Of a stretch of 12,350 nt of DNA, positions 1-5,758 are shown one piece after another. Position numbers and translations under genes: made by a program. The stretch spans positions 1 to 12,350 of the forward strand of contig CALCNZ010000349.1 in NCBI GenBank assembly GCA_937897625.1, given 5' to 3'. This DNA comes from an uncultured Flavobacteriales bacterium (GTDB taxonomy: Bacteria > Bacteroidota > Bacteroidia > Flavobacteriales_D > Sanyastnellaceae). The notes beneath the pieces were generated by a model. It worked only from the letters and a program-made list of their open reading frames with translations. It had not been told where the DNA came from and ran no database searches. Position 1 is the first letter of the stretch. Each line of letters starts with the position of its first letter.

Positions 1-314
1 AGTATGGCTACAGCTACGCCTACGGTGCCTATGGTGCCTACAGCGAGGTTTACGGCGAAGAAGACCCCACCCCGACCAAGCCAACTAAACCATCAAAGGC
101 AACCAAGAGCGCAGCTCCTGTTTCGAGTTTTAAGCCTGCTATCCCCGAGTTCCCAAGGCCAGAAGCAGCCCCTGCCTCAACAAAAGCCGAACCTTCAAAG
201 AAGACTTCCACCTCTGGGTGGCTAAGTCGAGCGTTCAAGGTTGCCCGCGAATATGTTCAAGTTTTCGATACCGAAATCAAGAAGATCATCGAGCGCTTTA
301 ACAAAAAGGGCTAG
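1..314 (+). CDS. C-terminal tail of a capsule/exopolysaccharide-type tyrosine autokinase (partial)
   Basis: This is the 3' end of a gene that starts before the window; its codons run from base 3 to the TAG at 312-314. The visible 103 residues open with a tyrosine cluster (YGYSYAYGAYGAYSEVYGEE, seven Tyr in 17 residues). Such clusters are the autophosphorylated tails of BY-kinases (Wzc/CapB type), which control polymerisation and export of surface polysaccharide at the inner face of the membrane. A Pro/Lys/Thr/Ala-rich linker follows, then a short basic, possibly helical end (about residues 72-103). The kinase domain itself is not visible, so the call rests on the tail and on the phosphatase start that follows 3 bases later, the usual partner gene. 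Codon use is rich in GCC, ACC, CCC and GAG, unlike everything after base ~370, and suggests a different, higher-GC donor, possibly an actinobacterium. The other frames here are open by chance. Confidence 0.6.
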   Translation, partial: YGYSYAYGAYGAYSEVYGEEDPTPTKPTKPSKATKSAAPVSSFKPAIPEFPRPEAAPASTKAEPSKKTSTSGWLSRAFKVAREYVQVFDTEIKKIIERFNKKG

Positions 315-317
315 GTC

Positions 318-371
318 GTGACTGAACCCTTTCGAATCTTGGTTGTTTGCACAGGCAACATCTGCAACAGC
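318..371 (+). CDS. N-terminal fragment of a low-molecular-weight protein tyrosine phosphatase, cut off inside its catalytic loop
   Basis: A GTG start three bases after the kinase stop gives MTEPFRILVVCTGNIC, a clear match to the first strand and P-loop of LMW protein tyrosine phosphatases (family pattern VCTGNICRSP, with the nucleophile being the first Cys, here C11). These enzymes dephosphorylate BY-kinase tyrosine tails, which fits the upstream gene. The match ends abruptly: the essential P-loop arginine position 17 is Asn, and the following residues (TSDYTRKLFAEC...) bear no resemblance to the family although the frame stays open to 515. A complete enzyme needs about 150-190 residues. From about base 365 the DNA codes instead for a secreted Bacteroidota protein in another frame. 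I read this as a gene broken by the junction, not as a functional short phosphatase. Confidence 0.65.
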
Positions 372-2079
372 ACTAGCGATTACACCAGGAAATTATTTGC
401 TGAATGCGGTTGGGTATACGCCTATTACTGCAACGAGTCAATGCTTAGTTACAACTTCAGGAGAAGTCGCTACAGCTTGCACGGCTACCGCACCAACGAA
501 GGCGTGCTGGTTTAAGTTCACGGTGCCAACAGGAACGCTTTCAGCAGCCGTAAAAATTACGGTTGTGCCAACGGGCTTCGACGCTTCCATAGATTTTTAT
601 GCTGGAACAGCTGCCGCACCCATCTACAAGGAATGTGTGAATGCGGGTGCGTCTGGTGTTACAGAGACACTGAAGACAACATGGGCGAACAACCCTGTTA
701 ACCCAGGAACCGAATATTATTTCAGAGTTGGTTCAAACGGAACCACCGCTTCATGCTTCACGGTGAAGGTGGAATATTATCCAACAGCACAATTGCTCTC
801 TTCTCCAAATCCTTCTCCAGATGCAGGATTGGTTGGTTACAGAACGAACAATCAGGTAAAAAGAAACAACCCAACCTTTTTAGCACAAAACAATTTAGTG
901 ACCTCTACGCGTTGGAGATTCGTAGATCAAGCAGATCCAACAGGAACGCCGTGTCTGGGAAACACCGGAGCTTCAAGTGCCGATCAAATGTACTTGTATA
1001 GTTTTCCATGCATCTGTTACGGTAAGACGTATGATGTTTATGTGGAACTTCAAATGGACGGAATTTGGTGCGGCGAGGGGCCTGTTCGAACGTTGGCCAT
1101 GGAAGCTTATCCGAACAACACCATCAGCAACGCTCCGTGTGCTACAGTGACATTGTTAGGCGGTGTATTGAATTCAACTTATTTGGGTTCAACCGCAATT
1201 ACGGAATGGGAATTCTCTTTGGCTGGAAACGTTGTTGCTACCACGCAATCTGCGCCAGGTATTACCACTTTGAATATGAATATTCCGGCATTGTCATGCC
1301 TTAGATACAATCGAATTTATTCGGTTCGAATTCGAATGAATTATTGCAATGTATGGGGCCAATGGAGTGCACCATATTGCTTGATTACCGCGCCAATTCC
1401 TTATTTAACAGTTACAGGAGCGCCGCCAACCTATACGAGTCTTTGTGGCACAACCATTTCACCATATAGCATCGTTTACTCGCAATTCACGCAAGGAGCA
1501 AGTCAGTACATCTGGCAGATTGCCCAGGTTAATCCGGCAGCACCGCAAACCCCAATTGCACCTGCAATTGTTTCAACCACCACAACTGAAGTCTTAATGT
1601 TGAATCAGTTTGGTTTGGTTACCGGCAACTCTTATCGCATTGCGGTAAAACCAAAACTTACTTCATGCAATTCTCCGCAGGAAGGCGACTATGGACCCTT
1701 GTGCGTAGTAACCATTGGTGCGGCAATGTCGCCAGTCGACCCAAGCACCTTAGAGGTTACCAATGAAGAAATTCATGTGGAAAGAAATGCAGCTGATATT
1801 ATGGAAGTGGATGAGCAAGGCAATGTAGCTGTCATTTCATTCCAAGGTATTGAAGAGAAGATGGCCACTGTGCGCATTACCGATGAACGTGCACTTGGAA
1901 AGGGTATGATTCAATTGGTTGGAATGAATGGACAAATGCTTTTTTCGAAAGATGTGTTCATTGAATCGTTGGATCAGCTGATTCAAGTTCCGTTGCCTTC
2001 GAATGTTGCTTCAGGCTTGTACATGATTTCTTTTAGAACGCAAGAGCACACGGTTACAGAGAAGTTCTGGGTTAGATAG
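343..2079 (+). CDS. T9SS-sorted secreted protein with PPC-like and fibronectin-III-like repeats (5' truncated)
   Basis: The open frame gives up to 578 residues, but the only possible start is a TTG lying in the upstream phosphatase sequence, so the true N-terminus and signal peptide are missing. Residues 10-147 resemble a pre-peptidase C-terminal/beta-sandwich domain (KACWFKFTVP, DASIDFYAG, EYYFRVGS). Three related beta-rich repeats follow, ending near 222-251, 318-349 and 424-457, each with the pattern Y-x-[YST]-V/I-x-V-x-aromatic/basic and a later Cys (for example YGKTYDVYVELQMDGIW and YNRIYSVRIRMNYCNVW). Residues ~490-578 look like a type A T9SS sorting domain (IQLVGMNGQMLFSKDV, ASGLYMISFRTQ), ending TEKFWVR. 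The family pattern predicts export across the outer membrane by the Por/T9SS machine and surface attachment or release. Cysteines are numerous, suggesting disulfides. The function is unknown; adhesion is possible but not shown. Confidence 0.75.
   Translation: MFAQATSATALAITPGNYLLNAVGYTPITATSQCLVTTSGEVATACTATAPTKACWFKFTVPTGTLSAAVKITVVPTGFDASIDFYAGTAAAPIYKECVNAGASGVTETLKTTWANNPVNPGTEYYFRVGSNGTTASCFTVKVEYYPTAQLLSSPNPSPDAGLVGYRTNNQVKRNNPTFLAQNNLVTSTRWRFVDQADPTGTPCLGNTGASSADQMYLYSFPCICYGKTYDVYVELQMDGIWCGEGPVRTLAMEAYPNNTISNAPCATVTLLGGVLNSTYLGSTAITEWEFSLAGNVVATTQSAPGITTLNMNIPALSCLRYNRIYSVRIRMNYCNVWGQWSAPYCLITAPIPYLTVTGAPPTYTSLCGTTISPYSIVYSQFTQGASQYIWQIAQVNPAAPQTPIAPAIVSTTTTEVLMLNQFGLVTGNSYRIAVKPKLTSCNSPQEGDYGPLCVVTIGAAMSPVDPSTLEVTNEEIHVERNAADIMEVDEQGNVAVISFQGIEEKMATVRITDERALGKGMIQLVGMNGQMLFSKDVFIESLDQLIQVPLPSNVASGLYMISFRTQEHTVTEKFWVR
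348..372. other. Probable chimeric junction between two genomes
   Basis: Upstream of this point the coding signal is a kinase-phosphatase pair in GC-rich codons, in the frames of bases 3 and 318. Downstream it is an AT-richer T9SS surface protein in the frame of base 343. Both genes are incomplete at the same place: the phosphatase loses everything after its P-loop cysteine C16, and the secreted protein lacks a signal peptide and a credible start. No transposon end, direct repeat or tRNA is visible at the join. The exact base cannot be fixed from one sequence, because a few bases around 350-370 could belong to either side. Confidence 0.7.
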
Positions 2080-2088
2080 AGAAACTTC

Positions 2089-2158
2089 GGGGCGAATGAT
2101 TATTCGCCCCCACTTAATTAGGGCGAATGATTATTCGCCCTGCTTGGAATTTTCGCCC
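2089..2158. repeat. Tandem GGGCGAA/TTCGCCC palindromes (REP-like), possibly acting as a two-way terminator
   Basis: There are two near-identical hairpins. The first, at 2089-2110, has perfect 9-bp arms GGGGCGAAT/ATTCGCCCC around GATT. The second, at 2120-2141, has 9-bp arms AGGGCGAAT/ATTCGCCCT around the same GATT. A third half-copy, TTCGCCC, sits at 2152-2158. They lie between convergent genes, and the second copy and the half-copy run into the 3' end of the MlaF-like gene. Neither hairpin is followed by a proper T-run, so a classic intrinsic terminator is not clear, though such stems may still protect or end transcripts. The same loop in both copies suggests duplication of one element rather than chance. 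Confidence 0.7.
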
Positions 2159-2910
2159 TTCAAGTTTTCTTTAATTTCTTGCATAAACTCGGATGCAAAG
2201 ACGAAGTTGTTGAGTAAGGTATTTTCAGACCTTAGCAGCTCGTGCTTATCGCCTTGCCACTCGACTCTTCCGCCACTGATGAAATTGATGCGATCTCCAA
2301 TTTCCATAACCGAGTTCATGTCGTGACTCACTACAATGGTTGTTGAGCCAAGATCGTAGGTAATGGTTCGAATAAGATTGTCTATAACAATGGATGTTTC
2401 CGGATCTAAACCCGAGTTGGGTTCGTCTACAAAAAGAAATTTCGGATTCATGATAATGGCTCGTGCAATTCCGGTTCGCTTCTTCATTCCGCCAGAAAGC
2501 TCTGAAGGATAGAGTTTGTTTTTCCCAACGAGATTAACACGTTCAAGGCATTCGTTCACCTTGAGAATTTTTTCCTCTTTTGTTAAGTTGCTATACATGG
2601 TAAGCGGGAACATCACGTTTTCTTCTACGGTCATAGAATCGAAAAGAGCTGCGCCTTGGAACAACATCCCAACTTCTTGACGAATAGCTTTGTGCTGATC
2701 TTCGTCCATATTCAAAAAGTCAACACCGTTGTATAGAATAGACCCTACGTTGGGCTCAAGTAGGCCAACCATACATTTCAGCAAGACACTTTTTCCTTGT
2801 CCGCTTCGTCCAATAATAAAATTTATTTTTCCAGGAAGGAAATCGATGTTAATGTCTGTGAGTACCTGAACATCTTTAAATGATTTCGAAATGTTTTGAA
2901 CTTGAATCAC
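2131..2910 (-). CDS. mlaF: MlaF-like ABC transporter ATP-binding protein
   Basis: At 259 residues, this is close to the family length (E. coli MlaF about 270). It has a full set of ABC ATPase motifs: Walker A GRSGQGKS at 34-41, Q-loop Q85, signature LSGGMKKR at 138-145, Walker B FLFVDEP with catalytic E163, and the switch histidine in VVSHD (H196). The GMKKR variant and the start MIQVQNISKSF are typical of the Mla/Mce (Ttg2A) branch, which powers phospholipid movement between inner and outer membranes. It overlaps the permease gene upstream by four bases (ATGA at 2907-2910), so the two are translated together. No MCE-domain (MlaD) gene follows it; the next gene is convergent. The last codons (KGENSKQGE) lie in GGGCGAA repeats, so the C-terminal tail is probably a recent, dispensable addition. 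Confidence 0.9.
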   Translation of the reverse strand: MIQVQNISKSFKDVQVLTDINIDFLPGKINFIIGRSGQGKSVLLKCMVGLLEPNVGSILYNGVDFLNMDEDQHKAIRQEVGMLFQGAALFDSMTVEENVMFPLTMYSNLTKEEKILKVNECLERVNLVGKNKLYPSELSGGMKKRTGIARAIIMNPKFLFVDEPNSGLDPETSIVIDNLIRTITYDLGSTTIVVSHDMNSVMEIGDRINFISGGRVEWQGDKHELLRSENTLLNNFVFASEFMQEIKENLKGENSKQGE

Positions 2911-3650
2911 AGCAGTAATATTTGAGTAAGCAAATAATTCGCAACCATTACGGCAACCATGCTGTAAACAACGCCTTTCGTACTAGACTTTCCAACTTCC
3001 AATGCACCGCCACTGGCGTAATAACCGTGGTAAGCAGGAATGGTAGAAAGTATGAATGCGAAGAACACTGTTTTTATAAGCGAATAAACAATTCCATAAC
3101 TGTCGAAATCGTATTGTATTCCGTAAATGAAATCGTTGAGTGAAGTGGCTTTGCTCATGGTTCCTACAATGGCTCCTGAGCAGATACCCACGCTCATGGC
3201 CATAAGAACCAAAAACGGAAACATAATGGTTGAAGCAATGAGTTTCGGGAGAATAAGATAACTTGCAGAGTTCACTCCCATAATGTCAAGGGCGTCTATC
3301 TGTTCTGAAATACGCATGGTTCCTATTTCTGAAGCAATATTGCTTCCCACTTTTCCGGCTAAAACGAGTGCAACAATGGTCGAGGAAAATTCATAGATCA
3401 TGGTTTGTCTGGTGGTGTAGCCAACCGTCCATTTTGGAATCCAACCACTTTCAATGTTTGCAGCGGTTTGCAAAGTCACAACGGCACCCATGAAGAAAGA
3501 AAGTAAGGCAACAATTCCAACAGACTGAACACCGATTTTAATCATTTCATCGGTAATAAGTGGACGGTATATTTTCTTTTTTTCCGCACGCGAAAAAACC
3601 CTGCGCATGAGCAAAAAATACCGTCCGAAATTTCCTAAGATTCCTGTCAT
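2907..3650 (-). CDS. mlaE: MlaE-like ABC transporter permease
   Basis: This 247-residue membrane protein of the MlaE/permease_MlaE family forms the inner-membrane channel of the lipid transporter powered by the ATPase gene that overlaps its end. Features seen: an amphipathic basic N-terminus (RRVFSRAEKKKIYRPL), hydrophobic segments near 39-60, 86-104, 130-160, 189-206 and 225-245, and the family stretch LVLAGKVGSNIASEIGTMRI followed by SEQIDALDIMGVN (residues ~95-128), which is the best-conserved loop of the family. The start at 3650 gives the usual length. A promoter-like TAAGTTTA ends 4 bases before the ATG, and the divergent lipoprotein gene begins 95 bases away. In other Bacteroidota this gene pair is often followed by an MCE-domain gene, which is absent here. 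Confidence 0.9.
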   Translation of the reverse strand: MTGILGNFGRYFLLMRRVFSRAEKKKIYRPLITDEMIKIGVQSVGIVALLSFFMGAVVTLQTAANIESGWIPKWTVGYTTRQTMIYEFSSTIVALVLAGKVGSNIASEIGTMRISEQIDALDIMGVNSASYLILPKLIASTIMFPFLVLMAMSVGICSGAIVGTMSKATSLNDFIYGIQYDFDSYGIVYSLIKTVFFAFILSTIPAYHGYYASGGALEVGKSSTKGVVYSMVAVMVANYLLTQILLL

Positions 3651-3654
3651 GATT

Positions 3655-3662
3655 TAAACTTA
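3655..3662 (-). promoter_or_regulatory. Possible -7 element before mlaE
   Basis: TAAGTTTA on the minus strand matches the Bacteroidota -7 consensus TAnnTTTG at all but the last base and ends 4 bases before the ATG. A second near-match, TACCTTCG, lies at 3666-3673. No TTG -33 box is seen at 19-21 bases from either, so this is weak. Confidence 0.25.
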
Positions 3663-3733
3663 GGCCGAAGGTAGTTTATTTTTTTTGAGTGTAATAATTT
3701 TTCAATCGATAGCTATTCTTGCGCGATATTCTG

Positions 3734-3741
3734 TATTTTCG
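3734..3741 (+). promoter_or_regulatory. Possible -7 element before the small lipoprotein gene
   Basis: TATTTTCG, one base from TAnnTTTG, ends 4 bases before the ATG at 3746. The identical octamer occupies the same place before the SPOR gene. There is no -33 TTG at the right distance here. If used, transcription would begin at or within a few bases of the start codon. Confidence 0.35.
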
Positions 3742-3745
3742 ACAC

Positions 3746-3868
3746 ATGAAGAAATTGTTCTATTTGTTCGTTGCGGCGCTATTGGTAGTTGGAGTAGCTT
3801 CTTGCAACAATCCGAAGCGCGCCATGAAACGCGCACACAAAAATTGCAATTGTCCTACTTGGGATTAA
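3746..3868 (+). CDS. Small lipoprotein (40 aa), function unknown
   Basis: ATG at 3746 opens a 40-codon frame: a basic start (MKKLF), a hydrophobic core to about residue 16, and the lipobox VASC with the lipid-bearing cysteine at position 20. The mature peptide is only about 21 residues, basic (KRAMKRAHK), and ends in a CNCPTWD motif with two closely spaced cysteines. Tiny lipoproteins of this build, with a C-x-C-P-x-W-like end, are in my recollection frequent in Bacteroidota, but I know of no assigned role. It should be exported by Sec, lipidated, and sit in the envelope. It lies 12 bases before the SprT-like gene in the same direction, so the two are probably co-transcribed. It is too short for many gene callers and easily missed; a longer overlapping frame at 3685-3888 has no protein-like character. 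Confidence 0.75.
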   Translation: MKKLFYLFVAALLVVGVASCNNPKRAMKRAHKNCNCPTWD

Positions 3869-3880
3869 GGTTGTTGAAGC

Positions 3881-4501
3881 ATGGCTAAATCCAATGATTT
3901 AGAAACTGCATTAACTCCATTCTTACCCGGTGGTTCAGTAGTGAAGGTTTGTGAGATGCTGCGGGCCTACCCGCACGATTTGGTCATTACCAAAGGTCGA
4001 AGCACGAAGCACGGTGATTTTCGTTATGCTCCAGGGGAGCGATACAAAATCACGGTTAATCACAACCTCAATCGATACGCTTTTTTAATCACACTTATGC
4101 ACGAGTTGGCTCATTTGATTTGTCATGTTCGTCATGGGCATTTCGTAAAGCCGCATGGTGCTGAGTGGAAGCAGTGCTTCAAAGAAACGTTAGCGCCTTT
4201 TGTGAACGTGAATTTGTTTCCGCTTGATTTAGAGAAAGCCATTCAACGCTACTTGAGTAACCCAGCTGCTGCGACATGCAGCGATGTTGATTTGTCGAAG
4301 ACCTTGGCGTTGTATGATCGTTCAAGTCATGAGAATATTATCATGGTCGATGATCTTGCGGATGGTGGGAAGTTTTTATATGGAAAAGACAAGCGCGAAT
4401 TTGTTCGCTTAAACAAGCGTCGTCAACGTATTTTATGCAAGGAAGTAAAAACGGGAAGTGACTATTTGCTTTCGCCACTCACCAAAATTTGGAAGCTTTA
4501 A
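3881..4501 (+). CDS. SprT-like zinc metalloprotease domain protein
   Basis: This 206-residue cytosolic protein has no signal peptide. The zinc site is clear: HELAH at 74-78 (H74 and H78 as ligands, E75 catalytic), followed by a likely third ligand H92 in KPHGAEWKQ, the arrangement of SprT/Spartan-type domains. The preceding strand, YKITVNHNLNRYAFLITLMHE, is the usual lead-in. The C-terminal third (150-206) is basic with C186 and may bind nucleic acid or a second partner, as the zinc-ribbon portion of SprT proteins does, though I do not see a full four-cysteine ribbon. Eukaryotic Spartan cuts DNA-protein crosslinks; the role of the bacterial proteins is not settled. The ATG at 3881 follows the lipoprotein stop by 12 bases. 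It ends directly against the convergent proline dehydrogenase gene. Confidence 0.85.
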   Translation: MAKSNDLETALTPFLPGGSVVKVCEMLRAYPHDLVITKGRSTKHGDFRYAPGERYKITVNHNLNRYAFLITLMHELAHLICHVRHGHFVKPHGAEWKQCFKETLAPFVNVNLFPLDLEKAIQRYLSNPAAATCSDVDLSKTLALYDRSSHENIIMVDDLADGGKFLYGKDKREFVRLNKRRQRILCKEVKTGSDYLLSPLTKIWKL

Positions 4502-4514
4502 TTAAGCTTTTTTT
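4493..4514 (+). terminator. Possible weak intrinsic terminator between convergent genes
   Basis: AAGCTT at 4493-4498 and AAGCTT at 4504-4509 can form a 6-bp stem around TAATT, followed by five T (4510-4514). It overlaps the stop codons of both convergent genes, which abut without a spacer. The stem is short and AT-rich, so its strength is doubtful. Confidence 0.3.
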
Positions 4515-5674
4515 CTTCGTTGAATTTCTTTTTCGATCAACGCTAACTCACGACCCGTTTGTCCCTTTACCGAAGTGTTCTCTTGCGCTCTGCGCAACAG
4601 ATACGGCATTACCTCTTTGATTGGTCCGTAGGGAAGGTATTTCGCGACGTTATATTTCGCATGACTCAGGTTGTAGCTAATGTGGTCGCTCATGCCGAAC
4701 AATTGCGCGAAGTAGATGCGTTTGTCGTTGCTAGCGATTCCTCGCGCATTCATTTTTTCAACCAACATCGCAGAGCTTTCTTCGTTGTGCGAACCGCAAC
4801 AAATGGCAATGTCTTCAACATGATCCAAGCAATAGTCTACCGCTAAATTGAAATCGCGATCTGTATTCTCTTTGGTCGATTGAATAGGATCTACATAACC
4901 CATATCAGCAGCACGCTTACGCTCTTTCTCCATGTAGGCGCCACGCACCAACTTCACTGCCGTCTTCGCACCCTTCTCGCTCAAACGCGCATGCATGGCT
5001 TTCAAATACGCAAGGCGATCGTGTCTGTAAAGTTGAACGGTGTTGTAAACGATGAAGTCTTTCTGGTTAAATTGAACCATCATGCCTTCGGCAAGTTCAT
5101 CAATTGCATCTTGAATCCAAGAGTCTTCCGCATCAATAAACAACGAAACATTTTTCTTGTGTGCATGCTCGCAAATGCTGAATACACGTCCAACTGCGCG
5201 TTCCCATTCAGCTTCTTCGCTTGCTGAAAGCGCATGCTTTGCATTCACTTTTTCCAACAAGGAAAATCTACAAATACCCGTTACCTTGAATACACTGAAT
5301 GGAATGTCGTTGTTATTCTCGGCTGCATCAATGGTGCGCTTGATTTCATCTGCGGTGAAATCGAAATCTTTTTCGTTTTCTTTTCCTTCAACACTGTAAT
5401 CTAGAATGGAACCTATACCGCTTTTCGCAAGGTGGTGAGCTGCATTCTTACTTTCCGAAATATTAACGCCACCACAGAATTGAGAAAAAATATTTTTCTT
5501 AATCGCCCAGCCGATTGGAATTCCCATTCCAACAGCAAGATTGGTTAAGGCGCCACCGACCTGTACTAAGGTAGGAGAAGCAATTAGCTTGAAGAGCCAG
5601 AAAGAGCGCTTCAGTTGGCCATTGTTTTTATGTTGAAACGCTACTGCGGTATTTTCGAAATTTACACTACTCAT
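4502..5674 (-). CDS. Proline dehydrogenase (monofunctional, FAD-dependent)
   Basis: This 390-residue protein oxidises proline to pyrroline-5-carboxylate, passing electrons via FAD to the respiratory quinone pool. It is the stand-alone form; the P5C dehydrogenase half found in PutA is absent. Visible family motifs in order are DYSVEG (92-97), FIDAEDS (179-185), VKLVRGAY (240-247, flavin/substrate lysine and arginine), CGSHN (293-297), QLFGMSD (324-330) and the C-terminal YGPIKEVMPYLLRRAQENTS (349-368), whose paired arginines 361-362 hold the proline carboxylate. The length agrees with Bacteroidota homologues. Start ATG 5674 is supported by a good -7 element just upstream. It is divergent from the M20 dipeptidase gene; peptide breakdown and proline use are a sensible pair, though a shared regulator is not visible. 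Confidence 0.92.
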   Translation of the reverse strand: MSSVNFENTAVAFQHKNNGQLKRSFWLFKLIASPTLVQVGGALTNLAVGMGIPIGWAIKKNIFSQFCGGVNISESKNAAHHLAKSGIGSILDYSVEGKENEKDFDFTADEIKRTIDAAENNNDIPFSVFKVTGICRFSLLEKVNAKHALSASEEAEWERAVGRVFSICEHAHKKNVSLFIDAEDSWIQDAIDELAEGMMVQFNQKDFIVYNTVQLYRHDRLAYLKAMHARLSEKGAKTAVKLVRGAYMEKERKRAADMGYVDPIQSTKENTDRDFNLAVDYCLDHVEDIAICCGSHNEESSAMLVEKMNARGIASNDKRIYFAQLFGMSDHISYNLSHAKYNVAKYLPYGPIKEVMPYLLRRAQENTSVKGQTGRELALIEKEIQRRKKA

Positions 5675-5679
5675 TGCTG

Positions 5680-5709
5680 CAAAGATATTCGTGTTCGTTG
5701 GTTTTTCAT
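5680..5709 (-). promoter_or_regulatory. Candidate promoter of the proline dehydrogenase gene
   Basis: On the minus strand TATCTTTG (5687-5680) matches the Bacteroidota -7 consensus TAnnTTTG exactly and ends 5 bases before the ATG. Nineteen bases upstream is ATG (5709-5707), two of three bases of the TTG -33 box. The predicted transcript would have almost no leader. Confidence 0.45.
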
Positions 5710-5710
5710 T

Positions 5711-5740
5711 CTGATTTTATTCTGTTCCATCGTATCTTTC
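5711..5740 (+). promoter_or_regulatory. Candidate promoter of the M20 dipeptidase gene
   Basis: CTG at 5711-5713 and TATCTTTC at 5733-5740, separated by 19 bases, are each one base from the Bacteroidota boxes TTG and TAnnTTTG. The start codon is 18 bases beyond the -7 box, leaving a short leader. It lies in the 84-base gap shared with the divergent proline dehydrogenase promoter. Confidence 0.3.
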
Positions 5741-5758
5741 GGCCACAAATTAAACGAC

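Noticed and set aside
4..225. Overlapping open frames on both strands at the left edge
   Set aside because: They are low-complexity readings in other frames of the kinase tail, whose tyrosine-rich frame ending at 314 makes biological sense.
343..365. TTG at 343 as the true start of the T9SS protein
   Set aside because: It falls in the phosphatase sequence from the other genome; no signal peptide follows, though export by T9SS requires one.
318..515. Complete 65-residue phosphatase-like protein
   Set aside because: Only the first 16 or so residues match the family; the rest is an out-of-frame reading of the T9SS protein, and the catalytic arginine is absent.
2089..2141. CRISPR-like repeat array
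   Set aside because: There are only two short palindromes with no spacers of equal length and no cas genes.
3685..3888. 67-codon plus-strand frame over the small lipoprotein
   Set aside because: It is a different frame from the lipobox-bearing 40-codon gene and has no protein-like features; it also runs through the SprT-like start.
5615..5758. In-frame upstream extension of the M20 dipeptidase with a hydrophobic stretch (WFFILILFCSIVSFG) resembling a signal peptide
   Set aside because: The only ATG codons are far upstream, inside the divergent proline dehydrogenase gene, no GTG/TTG fits directly before the hydrophobic part, and the region holds both promoters. The family N-terminus starts at 5759.
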